Positions 44,233 to 54,575 are shown, counted from the first letter of the stretch. The stretch: DNA of 64,000 nt from Tenacibaculum dicentrarchi (GCF_900239345.1 NZ_OESZ01000047.1:52943-116942), one strand, 5' to 3'. The notes: generated by a model from the sequence alone, not told the origin. A program made the numbers and translations.

Positions 44233-47200
44233 TTACTTAGTAACTTTAATCCAGTTTCCTTTTGTTCTAGCTATATAATCATTATCATACATTGCTTCTA
44301 CTTGCACACCTGGCAAATAATAAGTTCCTAAATACGATGCATTTAATAACACTGTAAATGTTTTTTTCTGATGCTCTTTTAACGTAAAATAATTACTAAT
44401 ACTAGCATCACGAATATCTGTAAAATCTACTTTTGATGAAGTTGTATTATTTCCAAATTCAGTAAAACGGGTATTTACAATTTCCCATCCTGACGGAATA
44501 TATTGTGTTAAAGCTATATTTTCTACCTTATCATTTGTCATATTTTTTACAGTAACCTCAGCTACAAAATTTGTTCCTTGTGATAAATTATCTATAGATA
44601 TCGTAGTACCTTCTTTCGTTTTATAAGAAACAGTTGTTTCTATATTTTTCTGAATCACTTTTTCTTTACCTACAGGTAAAATCCCTTTATTAAATACTCT
44701 AACATATAAAACACCTTTACTATTATTAGAAACAGTAATTGTATTTTCTTTGTTAACATCATTTAAATCATCAGTAAATAAAGCTTTAGAAGTATTAACA
44801 TTTTCTGATTTTTTATTTAAACTATAAGTTGCATTAATACCTGAATTTTCGCCATTTTGCAAAGCATATTTACTCATTGATAATAAACTATATGCTGTTG
44901 TTTGTGTACTCATCCATTTATCACCAGATAAAATTTCAGAAATTTGTTTAGCTAATTTTATTCCTTTTATTTCATCATTTAATAAAATATAAGTTTCTAA
45001 TGCCATGGCTTTATTGCGGGTTTCAGAACCATAATTTGAATAACGTTTTTTACTATAATCATTTACTCTTAACTTACTTAAAATACCTTTTGCAATTGAT
45101 TTTTTACCAATTAATGCATATGCACTTGCTAATCTCATTTTTGCTTCATTAGAAGTACCACTTGTTTCACGCAAACGATTCATAGAGGCAATATCAGCAC
45201 TATTTGCCAAACTCAATGTGTATAATCGGTACGCTTGTGATAAAGAATTGTTTCCGTAATAAGAATTATTTCGCCAATTACGTGCTTGTTGTTTTTGATA
45301 ACTAATCCATTTCGATTTAAAACCGATAGGTAACGCATATCCTTTTTTAGATGCTTCTATCATAAAATGACCTGCATAAGATGTTCCCCAACTATTTGCC
45401 TTGCTATTTCCTTGCCAATAAGACAAACCTCCATTTGATATTTGAAAATCTGATAATCGCTGAATAGTTGCTTTTATGTTTCTTTCAATATCTTGTTGTT
45501 TTTCTTCGGATAATTCAAATATTTCTGCTAAAAATAACTGCGGAAACGCACTAGAAGTCGTTTGTTCTACACAACCGTGTGGATATTGAATTAAATATTC
45601 CATACGTTTAGTAAAATTCATTGGAGGTAATGTAGATAATTCTACACTTGCAGTATTAGTGCCAGCACTACCAAATGTGGTAAAATTAAGCGCACTTTTT
45701 TCATTTGATTTTAACACTAAATCTTTTACTTCTGTACTTATAGGATTCGGATTTAAAACATCTATTTCTACTTCGTAGGATGCTTTTTCACTTCCTGAAA
45801 CTGCATCTATTTGTACTTTTCCAATTCCTTTAAAATCATTTACTTTCAAGGTAAAATAAACCATTTTTTCATCAGGTTGATTAAAAGATAACACTTGTGT
45901 TTTATCACCTAAAATAGTAAATGATTCATTTGGCTGTACTCTAACCTTAACCTTTTTTATAGAAGGTAACATTGCAAATACGTTAACAGGTAATGTTACA
46001 GTTTCTTGAGGCGTTATTTTACGAGGCAGTGATGCTAAAATCATTACAGGTTTACGTACTAAAGCTGTTTTTTCAGCACTTCCGTAAGCGTTATTTTCAA
46101 CATCGGCAGCAACTACCATAGCACGTACCGAACCTATATATTTAGGTATTTTTATTGTATGTATTTTACTAGCTCCTTTTTCTAAATTAAAAGGACCTAA
46201 ATAAGTAACCATTGGTTTAAATCTATTGGCTTTTTTATTTTTACTTCCCGCTTCTGATTCATCTCCTCCAATACTTAAAATCTGATTTACTTTTCCTCCG
46301 TAAGCACCTACTACATCATCAAAAACATCCCAAGTTTTTACTCCTAATGATTGACGTGCATAAAATGTATTCCACGGATTTGGTGTTTTAAATCGAGTTA
46401 AATCTAATAATCCATCATCAACCAAAGCAATTGTATAAGTCATTGCTTTTCCTTTTTCTTCTTTAACCTTTATTTTAGTTATTGATTCAGGTCTTATTTC
46501 ATCTGCTAATTCAATCACTGGAGCTAATTTAGTTTCAGGATTATTTACTAACATAGGAATTGAACCATACATACGAATTGGTAAATCGTTAACCGTTTGA
46601 CTATGTTTTTGTAATAACGAAATATTTACAAATACATTAGGTGTATAATTTGCTAATACAGGAAATTTAAATGCTGTTTGCTTAGCTGTTGTTTCTACCC
46701 AAAAATGGTCTAAAACTTCTGTTCCATTTTCAATAGTAATTAAAGCTCTTCCTCCTTCTGATGATGGAAATTTTACTGTAGCAGTTTCATTTACTTCATA
46801 AGATTCTTTATCTGTAGTAAAAACTAGCATCGTTGCATTTGTTTTATCTTGATTTCCTCTTTTCTTTCCATACCAAGAAGGCCAATCAAAATAAACAACA
46901 TTTGAAGTAACATGTTTACTTCTCTTATCTGTTACTTTAATAAGATAACGTCCCCAATCATTTTCACTTATATTTAAATCAAAATAACCTTTTCCGTTAG
47001 CATTTGTTTTTACTTGTAATGTTTTATATGCTTGATGATGACGTGTTCCATCATAATTAGAAAGCCCATTATCAGAAGTACTCCACCACCAACGCCAAGA
47101 GATTTTATATACTTTTACTTCTAAATTATTAGCAACTCCTACGCCATTTTCATTTACTGATGCTACATTAAATGTATATTTTTCATCTGTAAATAAATAA

Positions 47201-49722
47201 TTTTTAGATTGTTGTTCTGATGCGTTTAATAAACCAGCATAAGTTTTATAAGGTGATACTTTTTTCGAAAACACATCTGTACTAAAATCTCCACCATTTT
47301 CATAAACTTTTGTTATAAAACTAGCCTTTAACATTCCTGGAGCTTTACTTTCTAAACTTGGAGATACTGAAAAACTTGTTTCACCATCGTTATTTAATGT
47401 CCCGTCTAATACCTTAAATTCTTCTGTTCTAAAATTTCGAGTAATATCATCAAAATTATAATTTTTAAATTTCGGAAACTCCGTTTTTATCTGTCTAAAT
47501 TTACCATTAATATCTAACTTTAAATTTCTTGCAATTGCACCATGTAACCATTTCACTTCAACATCTCCATCAATATCTGTATCAGCTTTAATAAAATCGG
47601 CTGTGGTTTTTAACTTAATTTTTAAACGGTTTGGTTTTATAGTTTCAATTTTAAGTGTTTTATTAAAAACCGCACCACCAACGCTTACTCTTAATTTCCA
47701 ATTTCCTGTAATTGCATCTTGACTGGTTTTCGGAGTATATCGATATACATTTTTATTATTTTTAGAAAGTACTTTTCGTTGGATAATTTTTCCTTGTGGA
47801 TTAATCAATTCAAATTTAATAGGATGCTTTTCTGGTATCGGGTTTGCATTATCATTTAAAACAAAAGTCAAAAATAATTGATCACCAGGTCGCCAAACAC
47901 CTCGTTCACCATAAATATATCCTTTAATTCCTTTTTGAAGTTTTGTTCCTGAAACATCAAACTTACTCATTGACAAAGCATTTCCGTCATTTAACTTAAT
48001 GTAAGTTGTATTTTCATCTTTAGTTACTTTTGCAAAAAAAGCATTACTAATTCCGTTAAAATTAGCAACACCATCGGTATTTGTTGTTGCCGTTATAACA
48101 GCTTGTTGTTGTAAATTATATAAGGTTACAGAAGCATCAGTAACAGGTTTTGTTGTTAATAAATTAGTAACAGCAATAAAAGTAGTTTTGTTATTTCCTT
48201 TTTTAACAATAACTCCTAAGTTAGTCGCCAAAACATTGGTACTAATATTTTTATTATAAAAATACGAATCTGTACACGGATTTTCTCTGTCACTCCATCT
48301 ATAACGATCATAATTATAATAATTAGGATTATCATATTCTCTTGTATCTACTTCTTTTTCACCATAAACAATAGTATTTGTATTAGTAGTTTCATCACAA
48401 GTATAATTAGAATATTTTATATTGAATGAAAATTCAACTCTATACATTGCGCCATTTTCTATAGATAAAACTTCAGATAAATCTATAGCAAAAGCATTTT
48501 CTTTTGTTAAGTCAACACCTTTGTCCGTAAGATTTACTGTATATTTAGCTTCAGGACGACCTACATAACGTAAATTACCCTGATTACTTAAATTATTATT
48601 TTGTAAAAACTGTAAAACATTATTTTTATATATTTTATATACCGAAACATCAACAGCTTTTAAATTAACAGCTTTAAAATTAATTTTTAAATTAGTTGAA
48701 CTCGGAATTATAGTTCCGCTTTTTATAAAACTTACTAAAGGCTTTAATTGTTTAAAATGTAACGTTTGACTGTAACCATGTTTTAAAGAAAATCCTTCTG
48801 TATTTTTAATTCCTTTAAAAACCTCTAAATCTACTTTATTTTTAAACGAACTCTTCGGATAAATAGTTACAATATTATTTGTTACTTTATATGTAAATCT
48901 TCTTTTTTGAGCATTTTTAAAAGCTATTAATCCCTGTAAATCTTGTGATTTTTTAATAGGGTCAGAAAAACTAACTTCAATATGTTGTTTATCAGTATCA
49001 ATAACTTCAATACTTAATACTTTAAAATTATTTTTACCTGTTATTGTTAAAACACGTTCTCCTTTTGAACTAGAATTAATACTACTTCCATCCCAAATAA
49101 CTTTTATATCTCTATCTTCTTCTAATCTTTTTAAATTTTTAATTTTAAAAAAAGCTTGAGAAACAAGTGTTTCTGATGTTTCAAAATTCATCGAAATATC
49201 AGAATTATTATACGTTGCTTTAACTAATTCTGATAATTTATCCGAAGAAATTACATCGCTAATATTTACCACACCTTCTACAGCATATATATTTTTACTA
49301 GAAACAATAGGTGCTGATAAGGTTACATTAAAAAGTAGTTCTTTAGTTTTTACTTTTGTCGTAAATTTTTGTAAATCATCAGAAATATCATCATATAATT
49401 TTGATAAATGAAGTGTTACTGTATATTCTGTGTTACTTTTTAATTTTTCTGAAGGAATAAAAGAAATTTTATTTCCATCTAAAAAAACCTCACCTTTCAC
49501 CTGTGGATTTACCGTAATAACATCATTACTGACTGTGGTTACTTTAGGTGTTTTTTTTAGTATAAACCTAAAATCAGCAACAGATGAAATTATTTCCTTA
49601 GGAAATACTGAAACATATTCCGTATAATTATCAACAGTACTTTTATCTTCTACAGATTTTTTACAGGAATTAAACATCAATAGCAATAATGTTACTGCTA
49701 TTATTTTCATAAAATTATTCAT
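44233..49722 (-). CDS. alpha-2-macroglobulin family lipoprotein
   Basis: 1829 residues. The N-terminus IIAVTLLLLMFNSCKKS is a lipoprotein signal with Cys as the lipidated residue, so the protein is anchored in an envelope membrane. Macroglobulin-type beta domains fill the first ~1000 residues (including the MG2-like GYIYGERGVWRPGDQLFLTF near 594). The thioester motif is intact in YPHGCVEQTTSSAFPQL near 1390, followed by the alpha/alpha toroid and a C-terminal receptor-like domain. The family traps attacking proteases through the thioester. No penicillin-binding pbpC neighbour is present, unlike many bacterial homologues; it stands alone. Confidence 0.92.
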   Translation of the reverse strand: MNNFMKIIAVTLLLLMFNSCKKSVEDKSTVDNYTEYVSVFPKEIISSVADFRFILKKTPKVTTVSNDVITVNPQVKGEVFLDGNKISFIPSEKLKSNTEYTVTLHLSKLYDDISDDLQKFTTKVKTKELLFNVTLSAPIVSSKNIYAVEGVVNISDVISSDKLSELVKATYNNSDISMNFETSETLVSQAFFKIKNLKRLEEDRDIKVIWDGSSINSSSKGERVLTITGKNNFKVLSIEVIDTDKQHIEVSFSDPIKKSQDLQGLIAFKNAQKRRFTYKVTNNIVTIYPKSSFKNKVDLEVFKGIKNTEGFSLKHGYSQTLHFKQLKPLVSFIKSGTIIPSSTNLKINFKAVNLKAVDVSVYKIYKNNVLQFLQNNNLSNQGNLRYVGRPEAKYTVNLTDKGVDLTKENAFAIDLSEVLSIENGAMYRVEFSFNIKYSNYTCDETTNTNTIVYGEKEVDTREYDNPNYYNYDRYRWSDRENPCTDSYFYNKNISTNVLATNLGVIVKKGNNKTTFIAVTNLLTTKPVTDASVTLYNLQQQAVITATTNTDGVANFNGISNAFFAKVTKDENTTYIKLNDGNALSMSKFDVSGTKLQKGIKGYIYGERGVWRPGDQLFLTFVLNDNANPIPEKHPIKFELINPQGKIIQRKVLSKNNKNVYRYTPKTSQDAITGNWKLRVSVGGAVFNKTLKIETIKPNRLKIKLKTTADFIKADTDIDGDVEVKWLHGAIARNLKLDINGKFRQIKTEFPKFKNYNFDDITRNFRTEEFKVLDGTLNNDGETSFSVSPSLESKAPGMLKASFITKVYENGGDFSTDVFSKKVSPYKTYAGLLNASEQQSKNYLFTDEKYTFNVASVNENGVGVANNLEVKVYKISWRWWWSTSDNGLSNYDGTRHHQAYKTLQVKTNANGKGYFDLNISENDWGRYLIKVTDKRSKHVTSNVVYFDWPSWYGKKRGNQDKTNATMLVFTTDKESYEVNETATVKFPSSEGGRALITIENGTEVLDHFWVETTAKQTAFKFPVLANYTPNVFVNISLLQKHSQTVNDLPIRMYGSIPMLVNNPETKLAPVIELADEIRPESITKIKVKEEKGKAMTYTIALVDDGLLDLTRFKTPNPWNTFYARQSLGVKTWDVFDDVVGAYGGKVNQILSIGGDESEAGSKNKKANRFKPMVTYLGPFNLEKGASKIHTIKIPKYIGSVRAMVVAADVENNAYGSAEKTALVRKPVMILASLPRKITPQETVTLPVNVFAMLPSIKKVKVRVQPNESFTILGDKTQVLSFNQPDEKMVYFTLKVNDFKGIGKVQIDAVSGSEKASYEVEIDVLNPNPISTEVKDLVLKSNEKSALNFTTFGSAGTNTASVELSTLPPMNFTKRMEYLIQYPHGCVEQTTSSAFPQLFLAEIFELSEEKQQDIERNIKATIQRLSDFQISNGGLSYWQGNSKANSWGTSYAGHFMIEASKKGYALPIGFKSKWISYQKQQARNWRNNSYYGNNSLSQAYRLYTLSLANSADIASMNRLRETSGTSNEAKMRLASAYALIGKKSIAKGILSKLRVNDYSKKRYSNYGSETRNKAMALETYILLNDEIKGIKLAKQISEILSGDKWMSTQTTAYSLLSMSKYALQNGENSGINATYSLNKKSENVNTSKALFTDDLNDVNKENTITVSNNSKGVLYVRVFNKGILPVGKEKVIQKNIETTVSYKTKEGTTISIDNLSQGTNFVAEVTVKNMTNDKVENIALTQYIPSGWEIVNTRFTEFGNNTTSSKVDFTDIRDASISNYFTLKEHQKKTFTVLLNASYLGTYYLPGVQVEAMYDNDYIARTKGNWIKVTK

Positions 49723-49881
49723 AATTAAGCATTTTTTTTGAAGTAGACCAAAGTTAATTGTTTTATCAATAAAATCGAACCTCTTTCTACTTTTTATCTA
49801 TAAAGATTTAAAATGATAAAAAATTAAATAATTGTAATAAATAAACACTACATATAATTATCTCTTACATGTAATAATCCT

Positions 49882-49889
49882 TAATTTTG
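49882..49889 (+). promoter_or_regulatory. -7 box for miaE
   Basis: TAATTTTG followed by C matches TAnnTTTG and lies 22 bases before the miaE ATG. No -33 TTG at standard distance. Confidence 0.4.
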
Positions 49890-49911
49890 CAACCTATATT
49901 CAATTTACAAT

Positions 49912-50493
49912 ATGTTAGGATTACAATTTGAAACCGAAACTTCTTGGGCAGATATTGCTAAAGACAACCTACAACAAATATTAACAGACCATGCTTTTTT
50001 AGAACAAAAAGCAGCTTCTAATGCTGTTTCTATAATTATTAATTATTCCGAAGAAACAGAACTTGTACAAAGTATGAGTGAAATTGCTATTGAAGAAATG
50101 GAACATTTTAAAATGGTTCATGATTTTATGGTAAAACGAGGCATGGTTTTAGGAAGAGAACAAAAAAATGATTACGCTATTCGTTTACAAAAATTCTTTA
50201 CAAAAACAAAAGACCGTACAAACGCATTAGTACAACGTTTATTAATTGCGGCGTTAATTGAAGCTAGAAGTTGTGAACGTTTTAAAGTATTTTCTGAAAA
50301 TATGGAAGATGAAGAATTATCTAAATTCTATAAAGATTTAATGATTTCTGAAGCAAACCACTATACTGTATTTTTAGGTTTTGCTCGTAAATATCAAGAT
50401 AAAGATATTGTTAATAAAAAATGGAACGATTTAGTCGCTTTTGAAGCTGAAATGATGAGAAATAGAGGTTCTGAAGCCAAAATTCACGGATAA
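49912..50493 (+). CDS. miaE: tRNA-(ms2io6A37) hydroxylase
   Basis: 193 residues, a ferritin-like diiron protein. Iron ligands are visible in the paired ExxH-type motifs IEEMEHFKM near residue 60 and SEANHYTVF near 145, with Glu in EARSCERFKVF near 120. It hydroxylates the isopentenyl group of ms2i6A at position 37 of tRNAs using oxygen. It leads a plus-strand run with DUF4268 and mnmE; mnmE is also a tRNA-modifying gene. Confidence 0.9.
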   Translation: MLGLQFETETSWADIAKDNLQQILTDHAFLEQKAASNAVSIIINYSEETELVQSMSEIAIEEMEHFKMVHDFMVKRGMVLGREQKNDYAIRLQKFFTKTKDRTNALVQRLLIAALIEARSCERFKVFSENMEDEELSKFYKDLMISEANHYTVFLGFARKYQDKDIVNKKWNDLVAFEAEMMRNRGSEAKIHG

Positions 50494-50497
50494 AAAT

Positions 50498-50935
50498 ATG
50501 TTTAGCAAAGAAGAATCCGCCGCAATGCGTAAAGAATTTTGGACAAGTTTTGGAAAATCTTTTCCAAAAAAATGGCTATTGTATAATACAAAAATTAAAG
50601 GTTTCGCCTTTAAATTTCAAGGCGACAGAAAAACCGCTTCTGTGTGTTTAGATTTTGAACATCCTGATGAAATTGCCAATGAATTATTGTATGATAAGCT
50701 ACTTTCTTTAAAAAATATTTTAGAAACTGAATATTTACCTGAAGTTATTTATCATGAAAATTTCGAGCTAGATAATCGAAAAATTATTCGACGTATTTAT
50801 GTTCCTTTTGATAAAAAATTTAGTATTCATAATAAAAATACGTGGCGAGATTGCTATGAATTTTATGTAAAAACAATGGAACAATTTGAACTCTTTTTTT
50901 ATGAATATGAAGACATTATTAAAGATGCAATTTAA
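50498..50935 (+). CDS. DUF4268 protein
   Basis: 145 residues starting 4 bases after miaE. The sequence (SKEESAAMRKEFWTSFGKSF, then alternating strands ending YEFYVKTMEQFELFF) matches the DUF4268 family as I know it. Its function is unknown; the fold may be related to restriction-endonuclease-associated domains. No catalytic motif stands out. Common in Bacteroidota as a free-standing small protein. Confidence 0.75.
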   Translation: MFSKEESAAMRKEFWTSFGKSFPKKWLLYNTKIKGFAFKFQGDRKTASVCLDFEHPDEIANELLYDKLLSLKNILETEYLPEVIYHENFELDNRKIIRRIYVPFDKKFSIHNKNTWRDCYEFYVKTMEQFELFFYEYEDIIKDAI

Positions 50936-50965
50936 TTTATTTTTATTAAAATCACTATTTTAAAT

Positions 50966-52360
50966 ATGATACAAAATGATACTATTATTGCCATGGCAAC
51001 TCCTTCAGGCGTTGGTGCTATTGCGGTTATTAGGCTTTCGGGCGAAAAAGCTATTGACATTGTAAACACTTTTTTTAAGTCGATAAATAAAAAAAAATCG
51101 CTACTTACTCAAAACACACACACGCTACATTTAGGGCATATTATCAATAATAATATTATTTTAGATGAAGTTTTAGTATCTATTTTTAAAAACCCTCGTT
51201 CATATACAGGTGAAAATGTAGTAGAAATTTCATGTCATGGTTCTGTTTTTATTCAGCAAGAAATTATTCAATTATTTTTAAAAAATGGTTGTAGAATGGC
51301 TGATAATGGTGAATTTACCATGCGTGCTTTTTTAAACGGAAAAATGGACTTAAGCCAAGCCGAAGCCGTTGCCGATGTAATTGCGTCTAATTCTGCGGCG
51401 AGTCATCAAATGGCGATACAACAAATGCGTGGCGGAATTACCAACGAATTAAAAGATTTACGCCTACAATTATTAGATTTTGCGGCATTAATTGAGCTTG
51501 AACTTGATTTTTCTGGCGAAGATGTCGAATTTGCAGACCGAACTAAATTCAAAGAATTAGTTGCTAAAATCACATTTGTTTTAAAACGATTAATCGATTC
51601 TTTTGCCTTTGGAAATGCCATGAAAAATGGAATTCCAGTAGCAATTATAGGTGAACCTAATGTAGGAAAATCAACTTTATTAAATACGCTTTTAAATGAA
51701 GAAAAAGCAATTGTATCTGATATAGCAGGTACTACCCGTGATGCCATTGAAGATGAATTAATTATCGAAGGCGTTGCTTTTCGTTTTATTGATACGGCAG
51801 GAATCCGAGAAACACAAGATATTGTTGAAAACATCGGAATTAAAAAAACTTACGAAAAAGCAGAAAATGCACAATTAATTATATTTTTGATTGATGCAAA
51901 TAAATTTGCCATTTCTAACGATGAATTTTTGCAAGAAATTAAAAATATAAAAGAACGTTTCCCTAATAAAAGACTGCTTGTAATTGCTAATAAAATTGAT
52001 ACTTTATCCTGTCATGACACAGCTATTTTAAAATCTGAAATTGATAATTTAATTTTATTATCAGCAAAACAAAAAACAGGAATTATAGAATTAAAAGCTG
52101 AATTAACATCTTTAGTAAATACAGGTGCTTTAAGTAATAACGAAACAATTGTGACAAATTCTCGTCATTTTGAAGCGTTAAACAACGCTTTAACAGCAAT
52201 AACATCTGTACAACAAGGAATTGATTTAGAAATTTCTACAGATTTATTTTCTATTGATATTCGTGAGTGTTTACGTCATTTAGGAAATATTACAGGTGAA
52301 TATGATGTTGATAAAGATATTTTAGGACATATTTTTGGTAATTTCTGTATCGGAAAGTAA
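50966..52360 (+). CDS. mnmE: tRNA modification GTPase MnmE
   Basis: 464 residues, full length. With MnmG it installs the cmnm5 group at wobble U34. The N-terminal folate-binding domain begins IIAMATPSGVGAIAVIRLSG. The G domain has IGEPNVGKSTLLN near 228, DTAGIRET near 272 and NKID near 345. The C-terminal catalytic motif CIGK is the very end. The last 19 bases, including the stop codon, are the left attachment core of the integrated element, so integration left the protein unchanged. Confidence 0.96.
   Translation: MIQNDTIIAMATPSGVGAIAVIRLSGEKAIDIVNTFFKSINKKKSLLTQNTHTLHLGHIINNNIILDEVLVSIFKNPRSYTGENVVEISCHGSVFIQQEIIQLFLKNGCRMADNGEFTMRAFLNGKMDLSQAEAVADVIASNSAASHQMAIQQMRGGITNELKDLRLQLLDFAALIELELDFSGEDVEFADRTKFKELVAKITFVLKRLIDSFAFGNAMKNGIPVAIIGEPNVGKSTLLNTLLNEEKAIVSDIAGTTRDAIEDELIIEGVAFRFIDTAGIRETQDIVENIGIKKTYEKAENAQLIIFLIDANKFAISNDEFLQEIKNIKERFPNKRLLVIANKIDTLSCHDTAILKSEIDNLILLSAKQKTGIIELKAELTSLVNTGALSNNETIVTNSRHFEALNNALTAITSVQQGIDLEISTDLFSIDIRECLRHLGNITGEYDVDKDILGHIFGNFCIGK
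52342..52360 (+). other. attL core (left 19-bp direct repeat)
   Basis: TTTCTGTATCGGAAAGTAA encodes the last residues FCIGK and the stop of mnmE and is repeated exactly at 58296-58314. Confidence 0.88.
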
Positions 52361-52401
52361 GCACACAAAACAAAGGAATACCAAATCATAACAAACCGTA
52401 C

Positions 52402-52427
52402 AAAACCCTCTATTCTTAGGGGGTTTT
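52402..52427 (+). terminator. terminator after mnmE supplied by the element
   Basis: AAAACCC and GGGTTTT close a hairpin 41 bases after the mnmE stop and are followed by a T-rich stretch. It lies inside the element. Confidence 0.65.
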
Positions 52428-52480
52428 ATTATTTCTACTTACTATTTACTTATTACTATTATCTGTTTATTATGTAAATA

Positions 52481-52541
52481 TTTGTACCTTATTTGTACCT
52501 TTGTTAAATTCGAGGTACAAAAATAGGTTTCGAGGTACAAA
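52481..52541. repeat. candidate integrase arm-type sites, left end
   Basis: Two direct copies of TTTGTACCT (52481-52489, 52492-52500) face two inverted copies AGGTACAAA (52513-52521, 52533-52541; both in CGAGGTACAAA). The same core recurs next to the right end at 58240 and 58252, the arrangement expected for tyrosine-recombinase arm binding. Confidence 0.6.
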
Positions 52542-52627
52542 TATTAGTATTTTTTGTCAGTAATGTTCCCCTATTTTGTCCCTTAACGACACTTAAAACT
52601 ATTAAGAACTATTTAAAACCATACTTT

Positions 52628-52990
52628 GTGAGTAGTAATATAAGAGTACAAAAAGTCTGTTTAAACTGTAATATTGAATTTACAGCGAAAACCACCGTAA
52701 CAAAATACTGTTCCAATAAATGTGCAAAAAGTGCATGGAAAAAAAGAAAACAAGCTGAGAAAGTTCAAAAAGTAAATAAAGCCACTAGAAGGAAAATAAC
52801 AGCTCCTAAAATTGAAGTCAATATAAAAGACAAAGATTTTTTAACAGTCAAAGAAGTTGCAATATTATTGAATTGTACTAATAAAACTATTTACCGCTTA
52901 ATTAATACAAAGAAAATAAAAGCCGTTAATCTAGGTAAAAGAATTACTAGGATAAAACGCAATACTATTGACAAACTTTTTACCAACTAA
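52628..52990 (+). CDS. excisionase-like DNA-binding protein with zinc-finger N-terminus
   Basis: 120 residues from a GTG start. The N-terminus has CLNCNIEFTAKTTVTKYCSN, a CxxC...C..C pattern like a small zinc ribbon. Residues 70-120 (FLTVKEVAILLNCTNKTIYR) are a MerR/excisionase-type helix-turn-helix. It sits directly before the integrase gene and after the arm-site cluster, so a recombination directionality factor is the natural guess. Confidence 0.75.
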   Translation: MSSNIRVQKVCLNCNIEFTAKTTVTKYCSNKCAKSAWKKRKQAEKVQKVNKATRRKITAPKIEVNIKDKDFLTVKEVAILLNCTNKTIYRLINTKKIKAVNLGKRITRIKRNTIDKLFTN

Positions 52991-53002
52991 AAAAACAATA
53001 CT

Positions 53003-54253
53003 ATGATAAAAGTAACACTAAGACAAAAGCCAATCAGTAAAGGACGTAACAGTTTATATTTAGATTTTTACCCACCATTAGTAATAGCAGGAACAGAAAA
53101 AACTACTAGAAGGGAATTTTTAGGCTTGTTTGTACTTATTGATAAAACAGCCTTTAAAAAAGAACTTGAAGCAATTGAAAATAAAGAATTAAGAAATAAA
53201 GGCAAATTATCAAAAGCAACTTTACAGAAAAAAGAAGTGTTAAAAACTTTAAAACCATTAACAGCAGTACAAAAAAACATAAATAGAGAAACACTCACAA
53301 CAGCTGAATTTATCAAACAGAAACGAATTAACGAATTAAACAAACCCGAAATTTATACTGCCTTTGAATTGGAACAACAAAAAGCAACTGATAAAGGCAA
53401 ACGCTCGTTTTTAGCGTACTTTGAACAACAAACAGACAAAGCCAAAGGAAACAATTATAATGTTTGGTTATCAGCTTATAATTACCTTAATGATTATACC
53501 AAAGGCAACTTGTTGTTTATTGATTTAACTGAAAAATTTTGTAACGATTTTAGAGGTTATCTACTAACGGCAAAGAGTAAAAGAAGTACTACTACTACAC
53601 TATCACAGAACACCGCTAAAACCTATTTTAATAAGTTTAAAGCCACGTTAAAACAAGCGTATAAAGATGACTTCATTTCTTATGATTTAAACGCTAAAAT
53701 TGATACTATTAAAGAAGCCGATACAAAAAGAGTATTTCTAACAATTGAAGAACTTAACAAATTAATACAAGCTGATTGTGTAAACCCTATTTTAAAACAA
53801 GCCTCTTTATTTTCAGCATTAACAGGATTAAGGTTTTCAGATATTGAAAAATTAAAATGGTCAGAAATTATACACAATAAAGAACAAGGTTATTTTTTAG
53901 AGTTCAAACAGCAAAAAACCAAAAGCAATGAGTATTTACCAATATCAGAACAAGCGTATAACCTACTAGGTAAACCAAAAGAGCCACAACAAAAAGTGTT
54001 TGAGGGTTTGAAATATTCAGCACATCAAAATACATACTTGTTAAAGTGGGCAATTAATGGAGGAGTGCAAAAACATTTAACGTTTCATATTTTTAGGCAT
54101 ACATACGCTACTTTACAATTATCAGCAGGAACTGATATTTATACGGTATCAAAAATGCTAGGGCATAAAGATTTGAAAACTACTCAAATTTATGCAAAAG
54201 TAGTAGATGAAAGTAAAAGAGAAACTATCAATAAGATAAATTTAGACTTTTAA
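53003..54253 (+). CDS. tyrosine recombinase / integrase of the element
   Basis: 416 residues. An N-terminal arm-binding domain, a SAM-like core-binding domain (near 120-220) and a C-terminal catalytic domain. Catalytic residues seen: Arg in ALTGLRFSDIEKLKW near 275, HIFRHTYATL near 370 with His and Arg, and the nucleophile Tyr in GHKDLKTTQIYAKV near 400. It would recombine the 19-bp core in mnmE with the element's own site. 12 bases after the excisionase-like gene. Confidence 0.93.
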   Translation: MIKVTLRQKPISKGRNSLYLDFYPPLVIAGTEKTTRREFLGLFVLIDKTAFKKELEAIENKELRNKGKLSKATLQKKEVLKTLKPLTAVQKNINRETLTTAEFIKQKRINELNKPEIYTAFELEQQKATDKGKRSFLAYFEQQTDKAKGNNYNVWLSAYNYLNDYTKGNLLFIDLTEKFCNDFRGYLLTAKSKRSTTTTLSQNTAKTYFNKFKATLKQAYKDDFISYDLNAKIDTIKEADTKRVFLTIEELNKLIQADCVNPILKQASLFSALTGLRFSDIEKLKWSEIIHNKEQGYFLEFKQQKTKSNEYLPISEQAYNLLGKPKEPQQKVFEGLKYSAHQNTYLLKWAINGGVQKHLTFHIFRHTYATLQLSAGTDIYTVSKMLGHKDLKTTQIYAKVVDESKRETINKINLDF

Positions 54254-54314
54254 GGAGCTTAAACAACCTCAGCAAAGGAAATGTATCAAATTTATAATGA
54301 AACTTTTTCTTAAT

Positions 54315-54376
54315 TTATTTTAAAAAAACACACTTTATTTTAAAAAAACACACTTTATTTTAAAAAAACACATTTA
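54315..54376. repeat. three 20-bp tandem repeats after the integrase gene
   Basis: TAAAAAAACACACTTTATTT occurs three times in a row, the last copy slightly changed. Non-coding; could affect transcription end or protein binding. Only three units and no spacers, so not a CRISPR. Confidence 0.8.
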
Positions 54377-54480
54377 TTATACCTTTTTGGACTGTTTTAT
54401 AAAAAATAAGTGGTTACTCGTAGTTGAATGTGAGAAGTGTTCTAAAATATACCTTAAAACGATAAATACAAACATGTTTA

Positions 54481-54511
54481 TTGTTTTATTAGTAAATATG
54501 TTTTATCTTTG
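54481..54511 (+). promoter_or_regulatory. promoter of the regulator/replication genes
   Basis: TTG at 54481, 20 bases, then TATCTTTG at 54504-54511: an exact match to the Bacteroidota TTG/TAnnTTTG promoter. Predicted start near 54516, giving a ~160-base leader before the HTH gene at 54676. ACATGTTTA and ATATGTTTT flanking the -33 region could be an operator. Confidence 0.7.
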
Positions 54512-54512
54512 A

Positions 54513-54575
54513 GCCGTGCTATAAAAATAAGGCACAAAAAAAGTGCTTAATGACTTCCGCCAATTAAACACTTTT
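54513..54575 (+). promoter_or_regulatory. leader RNA with competing hairpins
   Basis: Three short complementary blocks GTGC (54516), GCAC (54532) and GTGC (54544) can pair alternately. The last also belongs to a larger hairpin AAAGTGCTTAAT/ATTAAACACTTT with loop GACTTCCGCC, followed by TTG. The layout is like an attenuator; no leader peptide is obvious. Confidence 0.4.

Noticed and set aside
52342..52360. tRNA gene as integration target
   Set aside because: The repeated core is the end of mnmE; no tRNA cloverleaf can be drawn at either boundary, nor elsewhere in the window.
54315..54376. Short tandem repeats that could suggest a CRISPR array
   Set aside because: The three 20-bp units are directly adjacent with no spacers, and there are no cas genes in the window.
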